Positions 40,370-49,090 of a stretch of 64,000 bases of DNA are shown here, in pieces. How positions within the stretch are numbered: the stretch's first letter is position 1; every line of letters begins with the position of its first letter. The stretch comes from Bog-473 sp963783245 (GTDB lineage: Bacteria; Actinomycetota; Acidimicrobiia; Acidimicrobiales; RAAP-2): NCBI GenBank assembly GCA_963783245.1, contig CAWAMS010000007.1, positions 196,676 to 260,675 of the forward strand, read 5' to 3'. Under the pieces are notes generated by a model. It had not been told where the DNA came from and did not search any database. It saw only the letters and a list, made by a program, of their open reading frames with translations. The position numbers and the translations under genes are program-made.

Positions 40370-40866
40370 TCATGTGGCCGGGTTCCCTTCCCGTTTGCGA
40401 CGTGCTTCAGCCAGCGCATGGACCAATGCTGCCTCGATCAGCCGGTCATTGTCCTTCGAGATGAACGTATGCACCGGCTTTTCCAGGAGGAGCCGGGAGA
40501 GCGGGTTGAACGCTTCGTAGGTCTCGCGGAAGGAAACCTTCGTCCTCCCCTCGCCTGCATCTTCCAGACGGGTCCAGCCCGTCGACTTGGACCAGAGTGG
40601 CTTGGACACCGTGTCGTAGCGCCACGAGATCGGGCGTTTGGCCTCGGTGATCCATTCCCAGGACTCGGCCTTGCCGCCGGTGAGCAGATACTTCGGCACA
40701 GGAAAGTGGCAGTGACGGACCAGGCCGTTCCCCTCGGCGTCGCCCTGATGCAGTATCTCGATCTGCACGGGGCCCCGTCCACGTTGGTGCGCGATTGGGC
40801 CGCCATGACATCCCAGACTTCTTCGGGCGTTCCCTCGACGACAAACTCGAACCTGTGGTCCTGCAC
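40370..40866 (-). CDS. START/polyketide-cyclase-like protein (one frameshift)
   Basis: About 165 residues after repair. QDHRFEFVVEGTPEEVWDVM is the typical first strand/helix of SRPBCC proteins, and WEWITEAKRPISWRYDTVSK and TKVSFRETYEAFNPLSRLLL follow. GTG 40866 is chosen because GGGGAGG lies four bases upstream. A base is missing near 40775 between runs of four G and four C; beyond it the frame continues as VQIEILHQGDAEGNG. Probably a lipid- or steroid-binding or cyclase-like fold; the ligand is unknown. Confidence 0.75.
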
Positions 40867-40963
40867 TTCGCCTCCCCATTGCTCGACGCTCACGGTGTGT
40901 GGCCGAGACCGTAGGGCCAAAAGAACCGCCGCCGCACGATGGGGGCACGCTCCGGTGCGTGAC

Positions 40964-42218
40964 TCAACCGAGACGCATCGGGAGGCGATCGAGCGAGCAG
41001 ACAACCGTGACCAGGGGTCCGGGCACGGCCCACACGGGATCACCGGTTACCTCCAGCGAGGTGAACCGTTCGAGGAGTGACTCGAACATGATCCGGATCT
41101 CGCGCCGGGCCAGGGTCGCTCCGAGACAATGGTGCGGACCCCCGCCACCGAATGCCACCTGGTCGTTCGGCGTCCGCCCCACGTCGAAGCGAAATGGTTC
41201 GTCAAAGACGTCCTCGTCCCGGTTGGCCGAGGGATGCCAGAACGTCACCAGGTCGCCCGATCGGATGCGCTGGCCCCGCACCTCGACATCGGTCGTCGCC
41301 GTTCGCCGGAAGTACGACACCGGTGAGCTCCACCGGAGTATCTCGTTGACCGCCAGGTCGAGGAGATCGGGATCGGCCCGGAGCCGCGCCAACTGCGCGG
41401 GGTGTTCGGTCAGGGCCAGCATGCCGTAGGAGATCGCATTGCGGGTTGTCTCGGATCCTGCCGCGGCGAGAAGGAAGAAGAAGAGGTCAAGCTCGTGGTT
41501 GCTCAAGCGGGTCGGCGTGCCGTCGTCGTCGACGACCTCGGCCTGCACCAATACCGACCAGATGTCGTCCACCGGCGCTCGGCGTTTCGCGTCGTTGAAC
41601 GTGGTGGCGTAGGCGAACAGCTTGCGCTCGGTCTCCAGCCGTTGCTCGAGGCCGACGCCGCCTTCGGGATCGAAGGCCCGCAGGATCGTATTGGTGCCAT
41701 TGAACACGTCGGGACGTTCGTCCTCGGGAATGCCGATGATGTCCGCGATCACGTGCAGAGGCAGGAGCTCGGCCACCTCTCCGACGAAATCGACGCCCGA
41801 CGCACCCTCGATGGAATCGAGGATCCGATTGGTGCGCCACCTGAGATGGCTCTCGAGGGTGTTGAGCATGCGCGGCGTGAACCCGTGACGAGACGAGCCG
41901 GCGCAATCGGGAGTGCGGCTTCCCGTCCATCGTGATCAGCATCTTTCCCTTGCGTTCGGGACTTGTGTCGCGGATCTGTGCCCCGTCAAAGGCGGTGAAG
42001 GTGACGGTGTCCCGGTTTACCGCTCGCAAGTCCTCATGCCGGGACAGAACCCAGAAGGGTGCCACACCGGCCTGGTGGAGCATCTCGGTCTCGGGGTGTT
42101 TCCATACCGGCGCGTCGCGTCGCAGCCGGGTGAACACGTCGTGCGGGAATCCCCGGCGGTAGAGGTCGTAGTCGGTGAGGTCGATGTCGCCGACGTGGAT
42201 GCCGCCGCGTCCGGTCAC
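40964..42218 (-). CDS. cytochrome P450 (one frameshift)
   Basis: About 417 residues after repair. N-terminal half has DLYRRGFPHDVFTRLRRDAP and RRLVSS. After the break come ADIIGIPEDERPDVF, the I-helix AAAGSETTRNAISYG, EILRWSSPVSYFRRTAT with the ExxR motif, and the heme loop FGGGGPHHCLGATLARREI with the Cys ligand. The +1 shift near 41890 is repaired by GGG to GG, restoring SSRFTPRM, a conserved segment. Soluble bacterial type resembling CYP125/CYP142-like relatives that act on lipids or steroids. GTG 42218 is the likely start. Confidence 0.87.
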
Positions 42219-42320
42219 GCGTTCGATCGTCTCGCCGCTGTGATCATTGCGCGCGCATCGTACTGTGCAGAATCAGACATGTCATCGTCCGGTTGCGGTG
42301 GTTTGTGGGATCGTTGGACT

Positions 42321-42827
42321 GTGGAAGTGCGACCTCGGGTCGATGCCGATCTCGGCGCGTGCGAGCGGCTGGCTGAAATCGTGCACGCGAATGATGGGTA
42401 TCCCGTCTACCTGCCCGGAGATCTCCGCTCGTTCCTGGCGGTGCCCGACGCCCTCGCGGCCTGGGTCGCCGTCGAAGACGACGAGGTCGTCGGCCACGTC
42501 GCCCTGCACCCGGGCCGCGAGGGAGCCGTGATGGACCTCGCGACGGCGAAGACGGGGATTCCGGCCTCACGCTTCGGGGTGGTGGCCCGGCTCCTGGTCT
42601 CTCCTGGTTCTCGCCGAGCAGGCATCGGCCGAACACTCTTGGATCACGCCGCGGGATATGCGGCGCAGCTCGGGCTCAGGCCGATGCTCGACGTCGTCGA
42701 TCGCCACGTCTCGGCCATACGTCTCTACGAGAACCGTGGATGGGTCCGTCTCGGACAGGTGTCCGTCACCTTTGGCCGCGGTGTACCGATCGACGAGTTC
42801 GTGTTCATCGGGCCGGCCTCGACGTGA
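42321..42827 (+). CDS. GNAT-family N-acetyltransferase
   Basis: 168 residues from GTG 42321, VEVRPRVDADLGACERLAEI. The acetyl-CoA motif A is VARLLVSPGSRRAGIGRTLL near residue 93, followed by RPMLDVVDRHVSAIRLYENR, the typical motif B. The open frame extends upstream to ATG 42279, but the GTG start matches the usual MEVRP beginning. Substrate unknown. Divergent from the P450. Confidence 0.85.
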   Translation: MEVRPRVDADLGACERLAEIVHANDGYPVYLPGDLRSFLAVPDALAAWVAVEDDEVVGHVALHPGREGAVMDLATAKTGIPASRFGVVARLLVSPGSRRAGIGRTLLDHAAGYAAQLGLRPMLDVVDRHVSAIRLYENRGWVRLGQVSVTFGRGVPIDEFVFIGPAST

Positions 42828-42844
42828 CCGGACCCGCCGGCGGT

Positions 42845-43102
42845 TCACCGAGCTGCATCGAGCAGGCTGGCGAGCCAGGGTATCGAGTGACGGGCAGCGT
42901 CGACCGCGCTGGTCTCCGTCGGGAAGGCGCGCCCGGAGAAAGAGCTGATTGGGGTCCAAGCTCCCATGTCCTCGGGGTCCCTACGGAACTCCTCGAAGCC
43001 GAACGTGCCGTCAGGACGAGAAAAAATGTCGACGCAGCGACTGGCGTCGGCTACCTGGTGGCTCGCCAGAACGAGCCAACTCTTGTCGAGCCTGGACGAC
43101 AC
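42845..43102 (-). CDS. small conserved-looking protein, unknown
   Basis: 85 residues. RCVDIFSRPDGTFGFEEFRR, DPEDMGAWTPISSFSG and AVDAARHSIPWLASLL form a compact beta-rich core that I have seen in small hypothetical proteins. The coherent sequence favours this strand over the overlapping + frame. GTG 43102 is the likely start, and the ribosome site is weak. Function unknown. Confidence 0.5.
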   Translation of the reverse strand: MSSRLDKSWLVLASHQVADASRCVDIFSRPDGTFGFEEFRRDPEDMGAWTPISSFSGRAFPTETSAVDAARHSIPWLASLLDAAR

Positions 43103-43124
43103 GCCTCAGGACTTTACGCCAATC

Positions 43125-43769
43125 GTGAAGTGGGAAGAGCGCTCGGTGTGGTGCAATTGGGAGGTGCCGGCGAAGAGCGAGTTGGAAAAGGTCGATGATT
43201 TCCTCCAGCGGTGGAGAGCCTTGCCACACAAACAGAAGCACGGCTTGACGCACGAGATCCCTCTCTCCGACATGCAGACCGCGGCGGTCCACCACCCTGA
43301 TCCCTGGGTACGGCGAGCCTGTCTGTTCTTCCTGGACCACTATGCGAATGACACGTCAACGCACACATTCCTCGCTGCGCTCGGTGACCCTGTCACGCCG
43401 GTGCGGGAGTTGGCGCTCCATGGGTTGGCCTGTGAGCAATGTCGTGCCGTGGAACTCTGCGTCGCCGACGTCGTACCCGTGCTGAGCAGGGTCATCGAAT
43501 CGGATACGAGCGCCGAGGTTCGACACAAGGCGATCCCGATCCTCTTGCGACTGTCGGGTCGAGATGCACGTGCCCGGGCGGCCTTGGAAGTAGCCGCATC
43601 GTCGGACGATGATCCGCTGGTCCGCCAGGTCGCCCGAGCCGCGCTCGAGGGCCGGTACCGCGATGCTCTCCGAAGCCGTCATGATCTCCTCCGGCGGTCA
43701 AAGAGTCGTAAGGGCAAGGCGATCGCTGCCTCCATGGAGTGCACAGCGCAGCGTAGTGACCCAGCGTAA
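43125..43769 (+). CDS. HEAT-repeat-like protein, unknown
   Basis: About 214 residues. The core shows alpha-helical repeats: VHHPDPWVRRACLFFLDHY, LGDPVTPVRELALHGLAC, IESDTSAEVRHKAIPILLRL and ASSDDDPLVRQVARAALEGR. The D-P-x-V-R pattern at the start of each unit is typical of HEAT/PBS-lyase repeats that form protein-binding solenoids. The start is uncertain: GTG 43125 avoids most overlap with the minus-strand gene, and an ATG at 43026 is possible. Codon use here is less G/C-biased than in the pur region. Confidence 0.65.
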   Translation: MKWEERSVWCNWEVPAKSELEKVDDFLQRWRALPHKQKHGLTHEIPLSDMQTAAVHHPDPWVRRACLFFLDHYANDTSTHTFLAALGDPVTPVRELALHGLACEQCRAVELCVADVVPVLSRVIESDTSAEVRHKAIPILLRLSGRDARARAALEVAASSDDDPLVRQVARAALEGRYRDALRSRHDLLRRSKSRKGKAIAASMECTAQRSDPA

Positions 43770-43839
43770 GCTCAAGATTTTCCGCGCTCAACTCCGGCGG
43801 ACCAGACAGCCCGACAAGGGCCCAGCGAGGTGAGAATCC

Positions 43840-45432
43840 ATGGTGAAACCCGGACGACTGAGGAAGCGGAGCGAGGCGCGCATCAGGAACCGTGGTGGGC
43901 TGCTCCCTGCGCTCGCCATAGCCACAACCGTGTTGGTCGGTACGTCCCTACTGCAGCCATTGACAGCAGGGGCAACTCTCCCAAAGGACGCCAATCCCAA
44001 CGGGGTCCTCACGTACGGTATCGACCTGAACAACGAGTTCGACAATACGTTCGACCCCGAGCAATCGTTCAACCCCTGCGGGTTCGCCATCCTCTCGAAC
44101 ATCTACGCCTCGGGCCTCGCCATCACCAACTCCGCCTTCCTCCCGAACGTCATCACGAGCTGGTCGACGACACCGAACACGGTGACCCTCCACCTCCGGC
44201 CGGGTGTCGTCTTCTCCAACGGTGACCCCGTTGACGCCAACGCAATCAAGACGAGCCTCCTGTACAGCCGGCAGAGCCCCCTACTGACCACATTGACAGC
44301 CATCTCGACGATCGATGTGATCAATTCCACGACTCTTGTGCTCAACCTGTCGAACCCCATTCCCGGAGATGTCGTCCAGGCGATGTACCACTCGGACGGC
44401 ACGATCTACGATCCCAGCACGATCAGCACGGACGGCAAAGCGCCGGTGGGAGCCGGGCCATTCGTTTTGAAGAGCTACAACGTGGGCTCCTCCATCAAGC
44501 TCGCCGCCAACCCCAAGTACTTCAGGAAGGGCCAGTACCTGCTCGGCGGCGTCGATTTCGACCAGGCATCCGCTGGCCCTCAGATCGTCTCGGCACTGGA
44601 GTCTGGCGCCATCGACATGGCGTCGCTCGAGCCCGACGAGGTGGCGGCGGTCAGGCGCCAGCCCAACCTCGCAGCGGTAGTGGGCAAGTCCTACGACTAC
44701 GTCGACCTGCAGATGCGGCAGAACGCCGCTCCCTTCAACAACGCGAAAGTCCGCGCGGCGTTGGAGTATGCGATCGACCGCAACGCGCTCAACAGGGTGG
44801 TCGATGACGGCCTCGGCGAGCCGGCCTACCAACCGTTCCCATCGTGGTCCCCGGGCTACAACAAGACAGTGGGGAACAAGTACACCTATCAGCCGGCGAA
44901 AGCCAAGGCCATGTTGAAGGCCGCAGGCTTTCCCAAGGGCATTTCGTTCACGCTTTCCGTGCCGAGCGGAGACCCTTCGTTTGCCGAAGCATCGCAGATC
45001 ATCCAGCAGGAGGCGAAGGCGGCCGGGTTCAATGTCACATTGCAGCAAGTCGACCCGGCCGACCTCCTCGTCGACGTCTACATCAAGGGCGAGGGCAACG
45101 CCGTCCTCACGGAGCAGCTTTCGAATGGGCCCGACCTGGCCAACAACTTCGAGAACGAATTCCTGCCGATCGGCTTTCTGACTCAGCACTACGGCACCGC
45201 CAACCCACTGCTCGCTCCCTACATCACCAAGGCCCTCCAGTACGTGACAGCCCAGCAGCAGGGTCCCTTGATGCAGAAGGCAGGTGCCCTCGCGATGTCC
45301 ATCGGCGCCGAAGTGCCGCTGATCTTCCAACCGTCGCTGATCGGGTACAACAAAGATGTGGTCGGTGGCACGGTCAAAGCCCCGATCGGCCAATGTCACA
45401 CCGACCTGACCGGCATCTACATCAAGAAGTAG
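43840..45432 (+). CDS. ABC transporter substrate-binding protein, family 5 (peptide/nickel type)
   Basis: 530 residues. A Sec-type signal sequence (RRNGG-like basic start, then LLPALAIATTVLVGTSLLQP) is cleaved near GATLP; no lipobox Cys is seen. Motifs of SBP_bac_5 are NPCGFAILSNIYASGLAI, TVTLHLRPGVVFSNGDPVDA, APVGAGPFVLKSY, NNAKVRAALEYAIDRNALN and the PAKAKAMLKAAGFP helix. It would capture an oligopeptide or similar solute outside the membrane. No permease or ATPase gene lies nearby, so its transporter is elsewhere or it acts as a binding protein only. GAGGTGAG precedes the ATG. Confidence 0.9.
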   Translation: MVKPGRLRKRSEARIRNRGGLLPALAIATTVLVGTSLLQPLTAGATLPKDANPNGVLTYGIDLNNEFDNTFDPEQSFNPCGFAILSNIYASGLAITNSAFLPNVITSWSTTPNTVTLHLRPGVVFSNGDPVDANAIKTSLLYSRQSPLLTTLTAISTIDVINSTTLVLNLSNPIPGDVVQAMYHSDGTIYDPSTISTDGKAPVGAGPFVLKSYNVGSSIKLAANPKYFRKGQYLLGGVDFDQASAGPQIVSALESGAIDMASLEPDEVAAVRRQPNLAAVVGKSYDYVDLQMRQNAAPFNNAKVRAALEYAIDRNALNRVVDDGLGEPAYQPFPSWSPGYNKTVGNKYTYQPAKAKAMLKAAGFPKGISFTLSVPSGDPSFAEASQIIQQEAKAAGFNVTLQQVDPADLLVDVYIKGEGNAVLTEQLSNGPDLANNFENEFLPIGFLTQHYGTANPLLAPYITKALQYVTAQQQGPLMQKAGALAMSIGAEVPLIFQPSLIGYNKDVVGGTVKAPIGQCHTDLTGIYIKK

Positions 45433-45596
45433 TACTGCGTGGATGGCGGAACGGGCCTCAGGTCTGCCGCTGCGCACGGATGACGGCGCCGACGCCCGAA
45501 CGGTCGTCGGCCTTGGGCGGTCCTCGGTGACGAGGAAGTCCAGCGGTCGTCGGTGTGAGCCGACTGCTCAGGAGCGGTGACGCGAGGACAGCGTCA

Positions 45597-45974
45597 TCAC
45601 ATCAATTGGCAAGCGACCGTCACCTTTTGCGTGTGGCCAACTGTCACCTTGACAGGTTTCAGGGCATGACAGGTCATTTCGCCCGACCCGCTGTGCACCA
45701 TCGGACTGTGACCCACCGCCGAGTAGGTTCCGCCTGGAAGCTTTACCACGAGAGCGCCCGAGGTTCCGACACGCACCGCGACACGCTCACCTTCGGAATT
45801 GGTGAAGACCACCGAGCCGGGCAAGCGATGAGGCTGGTAACCACCTGGACCACCGGAGGTTTCGAATATGCCGGTGACGGTTCCCGTCCCACCGGGCGAT
45901 GAGCAACCGGTCAAGAGCACCACACCGACCACCAGCGAGGCGAGTGGCCATCGCATCACTCTTCGATTCGGCAT
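45597..45974 (-). CDS. putative lipoprotein
   Basis: 125 residues. MRWPLASLVVGVVLLTGCSS has a clear lipobox (LTGC), so the mature protein is lipid-anchored outside. The mature part GTVTGIFETSGGPGGYQPHR, GSGEMTCHALKPVKVTVGHT resembles a small Ig-like or carboxypeptidase-regulatory fold with a Cys pair (TCHAL...VACQLM). Start may be the first Met or Met7. Convergent with the solute-binding gene. Function unknown. Confidence 0.7.
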   Translation of the reverse strand: MPNRRVMRWPLASLVVGVVLLTGCSSPGGTGTVTGIFETSGGPGGYQPHRLPGSVVFTNSEGERVAVRVGTSGALVVKLPGGTYSAVGHSPMVHSGSGEMTCHALKPVKVTVGHTQKVTVACQLM

Positions 45975-46028
45975 CGATCAGATATGACGCACGTGAGCGT
46001 GAATTGGTTCATTTGGCCGCGGCGAATG

Positions 46029-46901
46029 CTAGGTGGCAGGAGCAGACGCGGGCGTCGCTGCAGCGGCGCCGTCTGTCATTGCGTCGACGACGACCCGGTT
46101 GCCGAGCGGAGCCCTGAGTTCGGCGCGTACATGTCTTTGGTAACCGACTGCCGAGCACACCACCAGCCCTTCAGCTCGTGCGCTTCTGTGAGGATGCGGG
46201 ACAACGGCGATCGCAACCGCCTGCGTGGATTCCCTGACCGAGAGTGTGTAGTCGGCAGTACACGGTCCGGTGCCGGAGGGAGCTCCGACAATGTTCGCAA
46301 CGATCTGCCGGCCGCCGGGGCCAACGGTCACCGAGAGCTGTGCAAGCGACTCACCGTCATGCGTCACCGGGGCGGCATAAATGGCAGATGGGCCGACGGC
46401 GAGTACCTTCGCCGGATTTTGTACGCCGGAGAGCGAGAAGAGCCAGGCTGGGAGGACTCGCCACCCTCGATCAGTGAGGAAAAGCCCGGAACCGAGGACG
46501 ACGCCTGTTGTGTTGAGGGGAGGGGGTGTCCCGAGAACGTCGTTCGGGACGGTGAGAGTCTTGAAGGCCGCCGGAGCGGTGATGATTGGAAATCCCCTCG
46601 ACGAATTGGGTGAGATCGGCCAGCTCACCGGGGGGGCGATGGCACCGTTGCCATATGCGATCTTGCTGTTGTTGTCCGGAAACCCCCCCTCAGGATCGAG
46701 GACGTACCCCTGGAGCAAAAGAAGGGGACGGGGCGAGGACGCGGCCGGAAAATGCGACCACGCATGAAGCGCCCGCGTCAGGAGCACGCCGACATTCGCC
46801 TCTTTCGTCGGGGTCGCATCAGCCACCTCCGGTCCCATGACCGCGGCGACGACCAACAAGGCCAACCCGAGTGCCGCCACCCGCAGGGGCAATTTCACCA
46901 T
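46029..46901 (-). CDS. secreted protein, unknown
   Basis: 290 residues from ATG 46901. A signal peptide (MVKLPLRVAALGLALLVVAA, cleavage near ADATP) precedes a domain with no family I recognise: LLLLQGYVLDPEGGFPDNNS, GVVLGSGLFLTDRGWRVLPA, then a beta-rich Val/Ser/Thr portion and a low-complexity Ala/Pro tail ending PASAPAT. The upstream frame to 46985 also reads open but lacks a site. Runs of G and C near 46520 and 46690 are places to check for frameshifts. Confidence 0.6.
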   Translation of the reverse strand: MVKLPLRVAALGLALLVVAAVMGPEVADATPTKEANVGVLLTRALHAWSHFPAASSPRPLLLLQGYVLDPEGGFPDNNSKIAYGNGAIAPPVSWPISPNSSRGFPIITAPAAFKTLTVPNDVLGTPPPLNTTGVVLGSGLFLTDRGWRVLPAWLFSLSGVQNPAKVLAVGPSAIYAAPVTHDGESLAQLSVTVGPGGRQIVANIVGAPSGTGPCTADYTLSVRESTQAVAIAVVPHPHRSARAEGLVVCSAVGYQRHVRAELRAPLGNRVVVDAMTDGAAAATPASAPAT

Positions 46902-47012
46902 GCAACTATGACGCAATGAGTGCCGGGGAGGTTCGGAGCGGAAAAGAACGTACGTGGCGATTCCCGCGAGGAAACCTCTCATCACGCTCTCTCCACGACT
47001 GGAGAGGGACCT

Positions 47013-47201
47013 CTAAGAATCAGACTCCTCGTCGGACTTTCGGCGTTCCTCACCGCGCCGCTCACCGCGACGACGTTCGACGCCCCCTGGAGGCGGCAAA
47101 TCCTTGGTCCGACGGTCGACGCCGGTTCTGCGGGTCGCACGCCTTCGCTCGTTCTCCTGTGACCACTCCGAGGGCGATTCGCCTACATCCTTGTCAGTCA
47201 C
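47013..47201 (-). CDS. small Arg-rich protein, unknown
   Basis: 62 residues, MTDKDVGESPSEWSQENERR then RATRRTGVDRRTKDLPPPGG and RRRGERRGEERRKSDEESDS. The repeated R-R-x-G-x-D/E-R-R pattern recurs in small actinobacterial hypothetical proteins I recall. It is highly charged and likely disordered, possibly nucleic-acid binding. GTG start at 47201 with GGTGGTG upstream. Confidence 0.45.
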   Translation of the reverse strand: MTDKDVGESPSEWSQENERRRATRRTGVDRRTKDLPPPGGVERRRGERRGEERRKSDEESDS

Positions 47202-47547
47202 ACCACCAAGTATGACCTAGTGCAACCGTGATTGCGACCACTTTTTGGCCAGGTCCACCGCCGGCTTGGCGATCTGACCAGGCGTAAAGGTGCGACCGCC
47301 GACTTCGCCGACCCACTGGGAGGTCGCTCGGGTGCGTCGGGCGTCCCGCCCTCCGGACGCCCGACGCCGGTCGACCGTATCCCGGCATCGACAATCTCGA
47401 GCGTGCAATCGCGTCCGGCACCCGCCCGCTGAAGGAGCCCTGACCACCTTCGGCCTCCAGTTGAAGGGAACGAGCGACCGGTCGATCCCGGAGTGAAGGC
47501 GACGTGGATGCTGGACTTGGCCCTATGAAGATGGGACTCTTGGCGAC
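47202..47547. other. gap without confident gene
   Basis: 346 bases between the Arg-rich ORF and the Clp/GyrA-like gene. On the minus strand 47217-47320 reads as a coherent short C-terminal piece (GGRTFTPGQIAKPAVDLAKK), which could be a remnant of a gene. Nothing else was recognised, and no strong promoter was identified. Confidence 0.4.
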
Positions 47548-48282
47548 GTGTTCGAGCGTTTCAATGACCAGGCGAGAAGGGTGCTTGCCTTGGCCGAAGA
47601 GGAAGCCGAACTCATGCATCACGGCTATCTGGGCACTGAACATCTCCTTCTCGGTTTGATCCACGAGGGCGAAGGGGTGGCCGCCCGCGCCCTCAATTCG
47701 TTCGGAGTCACGTTGGATGCGGCGCGAGAAGAGGTTGAACAAGAGGTGAGGGCGTCAGCGAAGTCGCCGACAGAATCGTTGCCTCTTACGCCGCGAGCCG
47801 AAAAAGTGCTTGAACTTTCGGAACGTGAAGCCTCGCAGTTGGGTGAGGACCAAGTCGGTACCGAACATATCCTGCTCGGGTTGGCCCGCTTGGGTGAGGG
47901 AGTAGCCGCGCAGGCATTGAACCGCCGCGGGATCAATCTGAACCGGGTCCGCCGGGAAGCGCTCACCTTGATGTCGGCCCGAGGACCTCGAGAAGCCATG
48001 GAGGCGGAGGAGACCAAAAGGCGTAATCGGCTGCACATCCTCGAGGGACTCATTCGGGCCATTGAAGATTACGACCAGGTGTATGCCGCAGTACGGGGGT
48101 GCCCTGACGCTGCCTCAGCGTTCGAAGCGCTCACCGGATTCCCGCTCAACTTCAGCGAGATTCAGGCGAAACACGTGCTGGAACTTCGGGTGACATCCCT
48201 GACCGAGGACCGGGTGACGGATCTCTACAACGAGCTCGCGAGATTCGACGATCGTTCGAGCAACGATCGGCGACGTAGCTGA
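47548..48282 (+). CDS. Clp N-terminal repeats fused to a GyrA-like coiled-coil segment
   Basis: 244 residues. Residues 1-67 (MFERFNDQARRVLALAEEEA, LGTEHLLLGLIHEGEGVAAR) and 78-144 (LTPRAEKVLELSEREASQLG, VGTEHILLGLARLGEGVAAQ) are two Clp_N repeats as in ClpC N-domains, which dock substrates and adaptors. There is no ATPase domain. Residues about 157-236 (RLHILEGLIRAIEDYDQVYA, FSEIQAKHVLELRVTSLTED, VTDLYNELARF) resemble the GyrA/ParC segment of form RLHILxGLxxALxxxDEVIxxIR...LSEIQAQAILDMRLxxLT. The GyrA match is by eye but extends across both conserved blocks. GTG start. A pentapeptide-repeat gene follows 82 bases later. The biological role is unknown; a gyrase- or proteolysis-linked adaptor is inference. 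Confidence 0.8.
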   Translation: MFERFNDQARRVLALAEEEAELMHHGYLGTEHLLLGLIHEGEGVAARALNSFGVTLDAAREEVEQEVRASAKSPTESLPLTPRAEKVLELSEREASQLGEDQVGTEHILLGLARLGEGVAAQALNRRGINLNRVRREALTLMSARGPREAMEAEETKRRNRLHILEGLIRAIEDYDQVYAAVRGCPDAASAFEALTGFPLNFSEIQAKHVLELRVTSLTEDRVTDLYNELARFDDRSSNDRRRS

Positions 48283-48364
48283 ACTCAGCGCAGATAGGCC
48301 TTTCTCAGTCGATAGGCTTCTCGATGAAGCAGCCACTGCACTTTCGAGGGTTTACGCTCGGGGG

Positions 48365-49036
48365 ATGGAGAGACGGAACGGCCGCCCCCAGAGGCCACGA
48401 CTTCCTGCTCACTTGCCGTCCTCATCCGCGCCCGTTCTCGCCGACGAATCGGAGCTCTTCCAGCTGACGCTCCAGGGTGATTTTTCAGATCAACGTTGTC
48501 AGGAGATGGCGCTCGAAGAAGCGCATGTTCTTCGCGCCTCGTTCGTCGGGTCAGACCTGCGTCGGCTCCGGCTCATCGACGTCTTGATCGAGGGGGCGAA
48601 TTTTTCAGGGGCGAATATGGAGGAGGCTTCGTTTTGTCGAGTCGAGTTCGTTGACTGTCGAATGTCCGGAGTGCTCATCCCAAGGGCCACGCTGCAGGAC
48701 GTCGCATTCACCGGGTGCAAGCTCGATGGCGCCAATCTCAGAATGAGCGAGGCTGAGCGAATCCTGTTTGATCATGTGAACCTACGTGGCACGGACTTTG
48801 CCGCCGGTCGTTTCACCTCGGCATGGTTCTACGACTGCGACCTGAGCCAGGCGAACTTCTCACAAGCCGTCGTCGCGGGCGCTCGATTCCACGGGTCATC
48901 GCTGACTGACGTCGAGGGAGCCGAACACTTGAGGGACATCGTGATCGATAGCGCGCAGGTTCTTCCTCTGGCACTTCAGGTGTTCTCAGGCTTAGGTATT
49001 CGCATCGACGACGAACGTGACATCCCAGAGTCGTAA
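48365..49036 (+). CDS. pentapeptide-repeat protein
   Basis: 223 residues. From about residue 48 to 185 nearly every fifth position is Leu/Phe with small residues around it: GANFSGANMEEASFCRVEF, GCKLDGANLRMSEAERILF, VNLRGTDFAAGRFTSAWFYD, CDLSQANFSQAVVAGARFHG. This makes a right-handed quadrilateral beta-helix, the fold of the DNA mimics Qnr and MfpA. The C-terminus (ALQVFSGLGIRIDDERDIPE) is a helix that in Qnr-like proteins mediates dimerisation. Whether this one binds gyrase is unknown; many pentapeptide proteins do not. The N-terminal 40 residues are Arg/Pro-rich. Confidence 0.85.
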   Translation: MERRNGRPQRPRLPAHLPSSSAPVLADESELFQLTLQGDFSDQRCQEMALEEAHVLRASFVGSDLRRLRLIDVLIEGANFSGANMEEASFCRVEFVDCRMSGVLIPRATLQDVAFTGCKLDGANLRMSEAERILFDHVNLRGTDFAAGRFTSAWFYDCDLSQANFSQAVVAGARFHGSSLTDVEGAEHLRDIVIDSAQVLPLALQVFSGLGIRIDDERDIPES

Positions 49037-49090
49037 GTCGAAAACCGGGTGCCGATGTGCCGCAAATGGTCGACATTCCGGGCGGACGAC

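Noticed and set aside
47194..47742. Minus-strand frame overlapping the Clp/GyrA-like gene
   Set aside because: Its N-terminal half is the complement of the conserved Clp repeats. Only the far C-terminal piece looks protein-like and is mentioned as a possible remnant.
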